The notes under the pieces: generated by a model
Databases searched by the model: none
The model's input: only the letters and a program-made list of their open reading frames with translations
Told to the model about the DNA's origin: nothing
Source: Methanomicrobiales archaeon
GTDB lineage: Archaea > Halobacteriota > Methanomicrobia > Methanomicrobiales > Methanoculleaceae
Reading direction: 5' to 3'
Length of the DNA stretch: 24,180 nt
NCBI GenBank assembly: GCA_012511245.1
Contig: JAAZGM010000231.1
Span: 1 to 24,180, forward strand
Part shown: one piece after another, positions 16,177 to 23,545 of the stretch
Layout: each line of letters begins with the position of its first letter
Position numbering within the stretch: the first letter of the stretch is position 1
Program-made: the position numbers and the translations under genes

Positions 16177-16635
16177 ATGCTGCTAGAGGGGATTACCCTT
16201 GGCTGGATGCTGATCGTGGTCGGAGCAGCGCTGCTTCTGGTCGAGACCTATCATCCCGGTTTCTTCATTGCTGTTCCTGCCACGGTCATGATCATCCTCG
16301 GAGCGCTCTTCCTCCTCGGCGTCGATGTCCTCACCTCCCCGGTCAGCCTCGTCGTCGGGGTTCTCACGGCGATCGGAGCGGCCTCGGTCACGGTATGGCT
16401 CTACAGCCGTCTCACGCCCGGGCAGGAACCGCCGAAGACCCTCTCGCGGGACTCGCTCGTCGGCCTTGAGGGGACGGTGATCGCCGCGGTCGACCCGGAG
16501 ACGCTTGCGGGGAAGGTGCGGATCGGGAGTATGGATTGGAGCGCCCGTTCTGAGTCGGGGGAGATCCCGGTCGGGAAAAAAATTATCGTCGTCCACTCAA
16601 AAGGGGTGCACGTCGTCGTGAGGGAGGTTTTATAG
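16177..16635 (+). CDS. Short NfeD-family membrane protein
   Basis: A 152-residue protein (from this start) with three or four membrane helices, including the NfeD signature LGWMLIVVGAALLLVETYHPGFFIAVP, followed by a C-terminal OB-fold domain (about 95-152: LVGLEGTVIAAV..GKVRIGSMDWSARS..IPVGKKIIVV). It lacks the ClpP-like serine protease domain of long NfeD proteins. NfeD proteins act with slipins/SPFH proteins in membrane microdomains, and the next gene is a slipin, one base after the stop. Two starts are possible: ATG at 16177, with CTTTTATC about 25 bases upstream as a TATA box, or ATG at 16126, overlapping the PAP2 stop as TGATG. I prefer 16177 because the family usually begins at the first helix. 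Confidence 0.88.
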   Translation: MLLEGITLGWMLIVVGAALLLVETYHPGFFIAVPATVMIILGALFLLGVDVLTSPVSLVVGVLTAIGAASVTVWLYSRLTPGQEPPKTLSRDSLVGLEGTVIAAVDPETLAGKVRIGSMDWSARSESGEIPVGKKIIVVHSKGVHVVVREVL

Positions 16636-16636
16636 G

Positions 16637-17728
16637 ATGCTTTTAACAGGGGATTTTCCATGGACAGGTCTTATCACTGTCTTTCTCATCATCGTCATCA
16701 TCGTCATATTCGCCCGTGGCGTGGTGATTGTCCAGCCGTATGAACAGGGTCTCCAGATCCGTCTCGGCCAGTATATCGGGAGGATGAACCCCGGGTTCCG
16801 GTGGGTTGTCCCGCTGGTCACGGTGGTCAAGAAACTCGATCTCCGGACGGAGGTGATGGATGTTCCACGCCAGGAGGTGATCACGAAGGACAACTCTCCA
16901 ACGAATGTGGATGCGATCGTCTACGTCAGGGTGATTGATCCTGAGAAGGCTTACTTTGAGGTGATGAACTACCGGTCGGCGACGGTGGCACTTGCCCAGA
17001 CGAGTCTTCGTGGCATCATCGGCGACATGGAACTCGACGAGGTCCTCTACAACCGTGACATCATCAACGCCCGCCTCCGGGATATCCTGGACCGGGAGAC
17101 CGATGCCTGGGGTGTGAAGGTCGAGCGGGTGGAGATCAAAGAGGTCGACCCGGTGGGCGCGGTCAAGCAGGCGATGACCGAGCAGACCGCGGCCGAGCGT
17201 GAACGGCGCGCTGCGATCCTCCGTGCGGACGGTGAAAAGCGGTCGGCGATCCTCCGGGCGGAGGGGAACCGGCAGAGCATCATCCTCGAGGCCGAAGGCG
17301 AGCGGCAGAGCAAGATCCTTCGTGCTGAAGGAGAACGGCAGAGCAGGATCCTCCAGGCGCAGGGCGAGGCGCAGGGGCTTCGCATCCTCTCGGTCGGCGC
17401 CCGGCCTCTGGATCGGCGGGCAATCACAGTGCTCTCGCTCGACGCGCTGAAGAAGATGGCCGAGGGCCAGGCAACGAAGATCATATTCCCGTTCGAGCTC
17501 TCGAGCGTCGTCAAACAGGCCGCTGAGTATCTCGGCGCCACGGTCGAGACTCCGGATCTCTCTGAAGGTGTTGAACTCCCGCCGGAGGATATCCTTGGAG
17601 ATATCCCGAGCAAGGAGGAGCTTCGGGCGGCAGAAGAGGCGGCAAAGAGCATCGAGACCGATATCGATGCCGAGATGCATAAGAAGCCAGGCGGTGCAAT
17701 CCCGCCCGGAGAGGATGCGGGACTATAA
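16637..17728 (+). CDS. Slipin/stomatin-like SPFH-domain protein
   Basis: A 363-residue membrane-anchored scaffold protein. Residues 12-33 form the N-terminal membrane segment, followed by the SPFH/Band 7 domain (VVIVQPYEQGLQIRLGQYIGRMNPGFRW to about residue 180), which includes the slipin-like VDAIVYVRVIDPEKA stretch. A long Ala/Glu/Arg-rich coiled coil follows (about 180-250), containing five 11-residue repeats. The tail (about 290-363) is acidic. SPFH proteins assemble into membrane rings or microdomains and often work with NfeD proteins, as the gene order suggests. A GGAGG SD lies about nine bases before the ATG. Confidence 0.92.
   Translation: MLLTGDFPWTGLITVFLIIVIIVIFARGVVIVQPYEQGLQIRLGQYIGRMNPGFRWVVPLVTVVKKLDLRTEVMDVPRQEVITKDNSPTNVDAIVYVRVIDPEKAYFEVMNYRSATVALAQTSLRGIIGDMELDEVLYNRDIINARLRDILDRETDAWGVKVERVEIKEVDPVGAVKQAMTEQTAAERERRAAILRADGEKRSAILRAEGNRQSIILEAEGERQSKILRAEGERQSRILQAQGEAQGLRILSVGARPLDRRAITVLSLDALKKMAEGQATKIIFPFELSSVVKQAAEYLGATVETPDLSEGVELPPEDILGDIPSKEELRAAEEAAKSIETDIDAEMHKKPGGAIPPGEDAGL
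17216..17380 (+). repeat. Five 33-base coding repeats (11-residue units) in the slipin gene
   Basis: Residues 194-248 of the slipin consist of five consecutive units: ILRADGEKRSA, ILRAEGNRQSI, ILEAEGERQSK, ILRAEGERQSR and ILQAQGEAQGL. The period is exactly 33 bases. An 11-residue period fits a right-handed coiled coil. Similar AEGE-rich segments are common in SPFH proteins; the regularity here suggests recent tandem expansion. Confidence 0.85.
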
Positions 17729-17737
17729 GCCCCGTTC

Positions 17738-17818
17738 CCGTCCACTCTTTTTGGGACGGCCGGATCTCCGCACTCCCGGCGGCATAGCCATGTTGCCGGT
17801 GCGGGAAGGGTTATTTTT
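17738..17818 (+). terminator. Hairpins and T-run after the slipin gene
   Basis: Two stem-loops follow the slipin stop. The first is CCGTCC/GGACGG (17738-17759) with a T5 in its loop. The second pairs CCGCA and CCGGC with GCCGG and TGCGG (17768-17804) and is followed by TTATTTTT ending at 17818. Together they plausibly end the marC-to-slipin transcript. Confidence 0.45.
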
Positions 17819-17886
17819 GACTGTATCTGCCGTGCGCCTCCGCCTCAAAGCGAAATGGTTATTCTCTCTCTCATAAATTAACTCCT

Positions 17887-19149
17887 ATGCGAGAGATATC
17901 AGCAATATTTGTTCTTCTTCTCCTTTCAGCGGCGGTCTTTTCCGGTGGATGCACGGGGCCGGAGACACCCTCTGTAGTGCCTGAAGATGGCGGGAATATC
18001 CTCATCGGTGCCCTCCTGCCGCTTTCAGGCGAGTACGCCGGGGGAGGGGAGGCGAGCCGGATCGCTATCGAGGTTGCGGCCGGGGATATCAACGACTACT
18101 TTGCCTCGGCCGGTTCGGATCGGCGTGTCGGGATACTCGTCGAGGACACCAGAGCGGATCCCGCCGTCGCGCTTGAGCGCCTCCAGGCGCTCGAAGGGCA
18201 GGGGGTGCGGATTGTCATCGGACCCGGCACCAGCGCTGAACTCGAGGCGATCCGGGAATATGCCGACGAGCACGGGATCCTGATCGTCAGCACGATGAGC
18301 ACGGCGCCCTCACTTGCCATTGCAGGCGATAACATCTACCGGCTTGTGCCGCCCGATATCTACCAGGCCGACGTCATGGCATATTACCTGCAAAAACAGG
18401 GTGTAACAGCGATTGTGCCGGTCTGGCGCGGTGACGTCTGGGGCGATGAACTGGAGCGGCTGACGGCATCAGCGTTTATGCGAGGGGGTGGCAAGGTGCT
18501 TGATGGTGTCAGGTATACGCCGGATCAGAAGGATTACGGCACGGTGACGGCAGACCTCGATGCCCGGGTTGCCCGGGCGGTAGCGACGAACGGAGAGAAG
18601 AGGGTCGCCGTTTACCTGGTCAGCCTCGATGAGGTGGAGCAGGTTATGGAGGCGGCTATGGTGCGGGAGAGCCTTTCAAAGGTCAGGTGGTATGGGTGTG
18701 ACGGCAATGTCCTCCTCGATGGACTGGTGACGGGCAAGTCCGCCCGGTTTGCGGAGCAGACGAAGTTCACCTGTCCGGCGCTCTGGAAGCAGGAGAGCGT
18801 CGCGGCGAACACGGCCACCATTCAGGAGATGCGGGAACGCCTCGGACGGCACCCCGACGGCTACGGCCTTGCGGCCTATGACGCCCTCTGGATCGCCACC
18901 ATGGCCGGGATGGAGGCGGGTTCCGGGGATATCGTCACGTTGAAGGCCGCCTTTGAGAGGGGCGCCGGGGAGTCCGGCGGGCCCCTGTTCGGGCCGGTGC
19001 GCCTGAACAGTGCCGGCGACCTGTCGAGTGCGCACTACACCTTCTGGACGGTGAGCGCCGACGGCGGCGCCTACCGGTGGGTGCCGGTCGTCCAGTACGG
19101 CATCCGGTCGGTAGGCGCTACTCCCGAGATCGAGTGGGTCGGCGCCTGA
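17887..19149 (+). CDS. ABC-type branched-chain amino-acid-like substrate-binding lipoprotein
   Basis: A 420-residue exported protein. A signal peptide (IFVLLLLSAAVFSGGC) ends in a lipobox-like SGGC, so C22 is likely lipid-modified and holds the protein at the outer membrane face. The rest matches the type 1 periplasmic-binding fold of the LivK group: NILIGALLPLSGEYAGGGE, then DINDY, VEDTRADPAVALERLQAL, IVIGPGTSAELEAI and STMSTAPSLA. These proteins bind amino acids or amides for LivFGHM import, or serve as sensors. No permease or ATPase gene is adjacent; a terminator and a restriction-modification cassette follow. It is therefore an orphan binding protein or is served by transporter genes elsewhere. 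Confidence 0.87.
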   Translation: MREISAIFVLLLLSAAVFSGGCTGPETPSVVPEDGGNILIGALLPLSGEYAGGGEASRIAIEVAAGDINDYFASAGSDRRVGILVEDTRADPAVALERLQALEGQGVRIVIGPGTSAELEAIREYADEHGILIVSTMSTAPSLAIAGDNIYRLVPPDIYQADVMAYYLQKQGVTAIVPVWRGDVWGDELERLTASAFMRGGGKVLDGVRYTPDQKDYGTVTADLDARVARAVATNGEKRVAVYLVSLDEVEQVMEAAMVRESLSKVRWYGCDGNVLLDGLVTGKSARFAEQTKFTCPALWKQESVAANTATIQEMRERLGRHPDGYGLAAYDALWIATMAGMEAGSGDIVTLKAAFERGAGESGGPLFGPVRLNSAGDLSSAHYTFWTVSADGGAYRWVPVVQYGIRSVGATPEIEWVGA

Positions 19150-19152
19150 GTT

Positions 19153-19182
19153 CCGGGGTCACTATCCCGGGTTCTTTTTTAT
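19153..19182 (+). terminator. Stem-loop plus T-run terminator
   Basis: CCGGG at 19153-19157 pairs with CCCGG at 19166-19170 across an 8-base loop, followed by GTTCTTTTTTATT. It begins three bases after the binding-protein stop. The hairpin with six consecutive T residues is a good transcription end. Confidence 0.65.
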
Positions 19183-19386
19183 TCGTGCCGGTTCAGTTTC
19201 ACACCTCGCGGCGCACGTTAATGGTTGAAGGAATACGACAGTGCAGATGTGAATTTTCCCCGTGGTGATGGGAGCTGTTCATGTGCAGGTGTGGCATGGC
19301 TCACGATCATGCCCGTTGCAATGGCGTGGGGGGAACTTCGGTGTCGTTATGTAATAAGGGGTATTAACCATAGTAGAATAGTGGCC
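19183..19386. other. Intergenic stretch before the methyltransferase gene
   Basis: About 200 bases. The methyltransferase frame is open back to an ATG at 19225, but that extension has no family resemblance and an unlikely composition. No controller (C) protein gene, as seen in some restriction-modification systems, is visible. The AT-rich GTAATAAGGGGTATTAACC at about 19349-19367 may contain the cassette promoter. Confidence 0.35.
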
Positions 19387-20404
19387 ATGAGTTCAAGACC
19401 GTTTCATCCGCCGGGAGCGCTCCCTCCTTTCGCCGAGAGATTGATCCTCATCAATAAATCAGGGCAGGATCAGCCGTTGGAGAATTACGTGCCGACCGGG
19501 GTCTTTGAAGTGGCCAGGACTGATGGACAGCGGGCCATCCCGAAGATAGCAAAGGATCTCTCATTGATGAAGGAGATCGAGGCCATCTCTGGAAATCTGC
19601 CGACAAACCACCGTTTCGTAAATGCAGATAGCCGTAATCTTGCATTCCTTCCTGATGAAAGTGTCCATCTGGTCGTGACGTCACCTCCCTACTGGACTCT
19701 GAAGAAATACCCCGAGAAAGATGAGCAACTTGGTCAGATCGCGGATTACGAAACCTTCCTGGAGGAACTTGACAGGGTCTGGGGGCATATCTATCGGGTT
19801 CTCGTTCCCGGAGGGCGTCTGGTCATCGTTGTCGGTGATGTTTGCCTCCCCCGGAGGGAGGTTGGGCGCCATATTGTCATGCCTCTCCATGCAAGCATTC
19901 AGGAGCACTGCCGCAAGATTGGGTTTGACAACCTGGCACCGATCATATGGTACAAGATTGCCAATGCCTGTTTCGAGGCAGATTCCCCGGGATCGTTCCT
20001 GGGAAAAACCCTATGAACCCAATGGGATCGTCAAGAACGATATCGAATACATCCTCTTCCAGAGAAAGCCAGGAGGCTATCGGAGTCCCACACTTGAAGC
20101 GCGACTGCTCTCGATCATATCCGAGGAGAACCAGAAGGCATGGTTCCGACAGATCTGGGATCTCAAAGGAGCATCGACGAAAGAGCATCCTGCACCCTAT
20201 CCTCTGGAACTGGCTGAGAGGCTTGTGCGGATGTTCTCTTTCGTGGGCGACACCGTTCTCGATCCGTTTGGTGGTACGGGAACGACTGCTCTTGCTGCCG
20301 CGCGGTGGGGGAGAAACAGTATCAGTGTTGAGATCGAGGAGAAATACTTCGCGATGGAGATTGAACGATTTAGTCATCAGGCAAAACAGTCTCGATTGTT
20401 CTGA
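19387..20404 (+). pseudogene. Site-specific DNA methyltransferase, beta class, probably N4-cytosine, broken by a +1 frameshift
   Basis: The first part (MSSRPFHPPG, from ATG 19387) contains catalytic motif IV TSPPYW near 19680 and a RVLVPGGRLVIVVGDV strand. It stops at a TGA at 20014-20016 just after GSFLGK. The missing part is intact in the next frame: PYEPNGIVKND, QRKPGGYRSPT, KEHPAPYPLELAERLV and SAM-binding motif I DPFGGTGTT. Removing one A from the A5 run at 20004-20008 joins the two as GSFLGKPYEPNG, giving 338 residues. Motif IV before motif I defines the beta class, and SPPY favours N4-cytosine over N6-adenine. It would protect sites cut by the endonuclease 13 bases downstream. GTG at 19381 is an alternative start. 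The break may be a base-calling error, true inactivation, or a +1 slip on the A run. Confidence 0.88.
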
Positions 20405-20417
20405 TTGAGGCAGATTC

Positions 20418-21185
20418 ATGGTGAGCGAGAAAATTCTCCGGAAAATCTCCCGGGAGGACTATTTTTCCTGTGCGGTGCGATATTTCTGGGATAAGAGAGC
20501 ATCTCAGGCAAAGGATCAGAATGACCGGGGCATACGGGATCAGGGCTTTCGTTCGGAGGCGACGGGCGGAAAGCATATGGATGGATTCTTCTCGCTGATC
20601 CGAAAGCTTCTGGTGGATATCGGAGTCCCTGAGGGCGATATCTGCACGCAGAGGAGATCGCTTAACCTTCCGGGATACTTCCGCGCGGAGAAGCAGTGGG
20701 ATCTTATCGTCATCAAACACCACCCCGACGGGAAGAGGGAACTTGTTGCCGTCCTCGAGCTGAAGTCCCAAAAGAGGCCGTCGTTTGGGAACAACATCAA
20801 CAACCAGACCGAGGAAGTCTTAGGAAGCGCGTACGATCTCTGGACGGCCTACCGCGAGGGAGCGTTCAGATCGTCCCCTTCTCCCTGGTTGGGCTATATG
20901 CTGCTGCTTGAGGATTGTGAGAGGTCTCGAAGAAGCGTGAGGAATAATGAGCCGCATTTTGACGTTTTTCCAGAGTTTAAGGGAGCCTCTTATGTCGAAC
21001 GCTATCACCAGACCTGCCTGAAGCTGGTCCGGGAGAGGGTCTACTCGGAGGTCTGTTATCTGCTTGCGCAGGAAGAGGATAAGATGCAGCCCCGGAATTA
21101 CTCTGAACCGGATGAAATCCTGTCGGGGCATCGGTTCCTGCGCTCGCTGTGTTCGCACCTGAACAACTTTTATGAGATACGGTAA
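20418..21185 (+). CDS. XhoI/PaeR7I-family type II restriction endonuclease
   Basis: A 255-residue protein close to the full length of this family (PF04555). Resemblance to PaeR7I, judged from memory, runs along the whole chain: RYFWDKRASQAK, ATGGKHMDGF, LPGYFRAEKQWDLIVI, LELKSQ, FGNNINNQTEE, DLWTAYREGAF, LGYMLLLED and FPEFKGASYVERY. The probable PD-(D/E)XK active site is D95 with E114 and K116. XhoI and PaeR7I cut CTCGAG, so that is the expected site here, though unproven. The reading frame is intact. It starts 13 bases after the methyltransferase stop, in one operon. G+C in this cassette is about half, versus 60-70% in neighbouring genes, suggesting horizontal acquisition. Confidence 0.9.
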   Translation: MVSEKILRKISREDYFSCAVRYFWDKRASQAKDQNDRGIRDQGFRSEATGGKHMDGFFSLIRKLLVDIGVPEGDICTQRRSLNLPGYFRAEKQWDLIVIKHHPDGKRELVAVLELKSQKRPSFGNNINNQTEEVLGSAYDLWTAYREGAFRSSPSPWLGYMLLLEDCERSRRSVRNNEPHFDVFPEFKGASYVERYHQTCLKLVRERVYSEVCYLLAQEEDKMQPRNYSEPDEILSGHRFLRSLCSHLNNFYEIR

Positions 21186-21487
21186 CTACTTTCCTTCCCT
21201 TTGCAAACCCTTTCACAGTTTTTCCTGTAATTTCTTCTGCCGTTCACAGAGCCCGTATCATCTGCATTGATGACAGCTTCATGCCGGAAGCATGGGATGG
21301 CCCTGGAGAGGACTCATGCATGGGCTGCTCACCATATCGCCACGCACTGCCTCCTTCCAGTGTGGGGGGTTACAAAGGAGAGCCATATGGATGGAGGGAT
21401 AGGGAAGGGGGGCTACAGGAGCAGCTCCCATGGTGGTAAAAAAAAAGAGGTCGCCCTCGCAAACCCTTTTGTAGATTCTCCTGCAGT
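21186..21487. other. Intergenic region between convergent restriction and M50 protease genes
   Basis: About 300 bases without a supported gene. The left end is T-rich (several T runs at 21190-21236) and may terminate the restriction cassette. A T9 run on the minus strand lies near the right end. An imperfect 31-base direct repeat occurs at 21203-21233 and 21459-21489, with about seven differences. The plus-strand frame through here continues antisense into the M50 gene and is not believable. Confidence 0.4.
21436..21447 (-). terminator. T-run terminator for the M50 protease gene
   Basis: A run of nine A residues on the plus strand (about 21438-21446) is a T9 tract about 40 bases after the M50 stop on the minus strand. 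Archaeal RNA polymerase stops at such tracts without needing a hairpin. Confidence 0.55.
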
Positions 21488-22825
21488 TTACCCCACCGTC
21501 ATCACAAACCGCAGCGCCGCGACGACCATCGGCATCGTGATGAGGAGGATCAGCATCACCGTGACGAATCCGCTGATTGAGGCGACGACCTGCTGCGCCG
21601 CATGCCGCGACCAGCCCCGGCGCTCGAAGAACCGTTCCACGCCCTCCTTCATTATATAGCCGCCGTCGAGCGGGACGATCGGTATGGCGTTGAACATCCC
21701 CACGAGCAGGTTGAACCACCCCGTCCAGAAGAGGAGGTGGACCGTGCCCCAGAAGAAGGGGAACGGCTCCTCCCAGGCCATCTGCTCAGGGGTATCGGTG
21801 AGCAGGATCCCGAGCTGCTGAGTGTTGCCCTGGATGAAGGCGTCGATCGGGGCTATAGTCAGGTAGAGCGGCGCGAGGAAGCCGAGGTTTGCTATGTTCC
21901 CGATATGCTCCTTCACCGCGGGAGCGTTGTAGTAGTAGACTCCCATGAACCCGGAGTCACGATCGTCGCCGAGCGCCTCCGGCCACGCGGAGAGGGTGAG
22001 GGTGTAGGTACTCTCGCTCCCGCCCTTTATGGCGGTCAGGGCGACGGTCTCCCCCGGCCGTTTCCCGTCCATGACCGCCGCCACCTCTTCCTGGTTTACC
22101 ACGGGAATACCGTTTATGCTCGTGATGACCGAGTAGCCCGGGATGCCCGCATCGGCCGCAGGGTAGTCCTGGTAGACCCCCTGGACGAGCGGAACCGCAA
22201 GTGGCGTCGCCATCCCCACCAGAAGGAACATCGCCACAAAGCACGCGAGGCCGAAGACGATGTTGTTCGTTATCCCGGCGCCGAACATACGGATCTTCGG
22301 CATCCCTTTCGCTGCTTCTACATCCTCTTCGTCGGGCTCGACGAACGCTCCTATCGGGATGACGGCGATGAGGAGACCCATGCTTTTCACCCGCATATCC
22401 TCGACCCGGGCGAGGATGGCATGGCCAAACTCATGGATGACGATCGTGAGAAGGAGGCCGATGAAGACGGCTGCGGTGATCGGGATCGCCTGATTGACGC
22501 CCGGTATCGCAAGAAGGTTCCTTGGATCGTAGATCCCGGTCGGTTCAGGGGTATGCACCAGAAGCTGGGGCACTGCAAGGAGCAGGGCGAGTGTCATGAA
22601 GACCGAGACCACGACGACCAGCAGGACGCCGAGCGTCGCATAGACCCGGAGCGCCGGCCCGAACTTCCGGAACCAGTCAAAAAAACCGACCCGCTCGGTC
22701 TTGATGGCGAGGATGGGCCCAAAGAACATGATGTGGTTGGGAAATAACCCCCGGTCACGGATGTAGTAGGCAATCAGGAGGTATGCCGCGACCAGAAGAA
22801 GAAGTATCTGGAGCCAGATCATCAC
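21488..22825 (-). CDS. M50 (site-2 protease family) membrane metalloprotease with PDZ domain
   Basis: A 445-residue multi-pass protein. Zinc-binding HEFGH is at 131-135 in a membrane helix, and the third ligand occurs in NAIPIVPLDGG (D387), both intact. A PDZ domain (about 215-285: VYQDYPAADAGIPGYSVITSINGIPV) sits between them. Members cleave membrane-spanning segments to release regulators or degrade signal-peptide remnants; the substrate here is unknown. Start is GTG at 22825 or the ATG right after it at 22822. A TATA-like ATATTAAG at about 22848-22857 on the minus strand places transcription initiation at the start codon, so the mRNA is probably leaderless, separate from rnhB, 37 bases upstream. 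Confidence 0.92.
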   Translation of the reverse strand: MMIWLQILLLLVAAYLLIAYYIRDRGLFPNHIMFFGPILAIKTERVGFFDWFRKFGPALRVYATLGVLLVVVVSVFMTLALLLAVPQLLVHTPEPTGIYDPRNLLAIPGVNQAIPITAAVFIGLLLTIVIHEFGHAILARVEDMRVKSMGLLIAVIPIGAFVEPDEEDVEAAKGMPKIRMFGAGITNNIVFGLACFVAMFLLVGMATPLAVPLVQGVYQDYPAADAGIPGYSVITSINGIPVVNQEEVAAVMDGKRPGETVALTAIKGGSESTYTLTLSAWPEALGDDRDSGFMGVYYYNAPAVKEHIGNIANLGFLAPLYLTIAPIDAFIQGNTQQLGILLTDTPEQMAWEEPFPFFWGTVHLLFWTGWFNLLVGMFNAIPIVPLDGGYIMKEGVERFFERRGWSRHAAQQVVASISGFVTVMLILLITMPMVVAALRFVMTVG

Positions 22826-22862
22826 TCACGGTTGGCGCGCAGGGGGCTTAATATCTTCCCGG

Positions 22863-23492
22863 TTATGAAAAATCTTCCATCGTCTTCTGGCAGAGGTTCG
22901 CCACCGTCTTCCAGCTCCGGCGGGCGCAGGGCGGCGGGCTCCCACGATCCCGGATGTATCCGCGGAGGAACTCGATGGTCGCAGGGTCGGAGGGGTAGCC
23001 GCTCCCGATAGTTCCATACTGCTGTTCAAGTTCCTGGATCGCCCGGTCACGGGTGACCTTCGCGATGACGCTCGCCGCGCCGACGATCTTGTAGCGGGCG
23101 TCAGCATGGTGTTCGGCAACGATCTCACAGGGGTAGTTGAGATGGCCTGCAACCGTCCGTGCATAACGCTCCGCGTTCACGTCGCAGGCATCCACGTAGG
23201 CGTACTCCGGCTGGAGCCCCATGATAGCCTCGGCGTGAAGTTCAGCCACGCAGGCGTTCATATTCATCCTGCTCCGTGCCTCATCGATCCCGGCGGCGTC
23301 GATAGTGACGATCGATATCGAAAAATCGCGGAAGATATCTTCGTAGAGCGCCTCACGCTGTTTTGGCCGAAGCACTTTTGAATCCTGGATGGGAAGCCCC
23401 TCAAGTTCACCGATCTCGCGGCACCCGACGGCTGCAACCACCATCGGGCCGAGGACCGAACCTTTCCCTGCTTCATCTACTCCACAGATCAC
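22863..23492 (-). CDS. rnhB: Ribonuclease HII
   Basis: Removes RNA from RNA-DNA hybrids, including single ribonucleotides and primers. The protein begins ICGVDEAGKGSVLGPMVVAAVG, with catalytic Asp and Glu in VDEAGKG; later come IQDSKVL, AYVDACDVN (third acidic residue) and YKIVGAASVIAKVTRD. All four conserved acidic residues appear present. I chose the GTG at 23492 (209 residues) because the family starts close to the first strand and an AAATACC TATA-like box lies about 25 bases upstream on this strand. The frame continues back to a TTG at 23522 (219 residues), which would run into the divergent trkA start region. The C-terminus is rich in basic and cysteine residues (PPPCARRSWKTV). Confidence 0.92.
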   Translation of the reverse strand: MICGVDEAGKGSVLGPMVVAAVGCREIGELEGLPIQDSKVLRPKQREALYEDIFRDFSISIVTIDAAGIDEARSRMNMNACVAELHAEAIMGLQPEYAYVDACDVNAERYARTVAGHLNYPCEIVAEHHADARYKIVGAASVIAKVTRDRAIQELEQQYGTIGSGYPSDPATIEFLRGYIRDRGSPPPCARRSWKTVANLCQKTMEDFS

Positions 23493-23545
23493 ACAATCTG
23501 GTTTATTCGCAAGGTATTTCAATGCTGACGGTTGAATCCAGATGG

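Noticed and set aside
17216..17380. CRISPR-like periodic repeats
   Set aside because: The 33-base units are contiguous and coding, with no spacers; no CRISPR array or cas gene occurs in the window.
16643..17680. Minus-strand frame of 345 codons over the slipin gene
   Set aside because: Its apparent repeats are only the mirror of the 33-base repeats in the slipin gene.
19225..19386. N-terminal extension of the methyltransferase to ATG 19225
   Set aside because: The extra 54 residues show no family resemblance and have an odd composition; MSSRPFHPPG is a more natural start.
20001..20016. Programmed -1 frameshift at GGGAAAAAC
   Set aside because: Joining the two halves needs a +1 shift (or loss of one base), so the classical -1 slippery-site model does not fit; only a +1 slip on the A run remains possible.
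21267..21659. Plus-strand frame of 130 codons in the intergenic region
   Set aside because: It runs antisense into the end of the M50 gene and has no SD, promoter or recognisable motif.
21602..22747. Plus-strand frame of 381 codons over the M50 protease gene
   Set aside because: Low-complexity, charged translation with no motif, opposite a gene with HEFGH and LDGG motifs intact.
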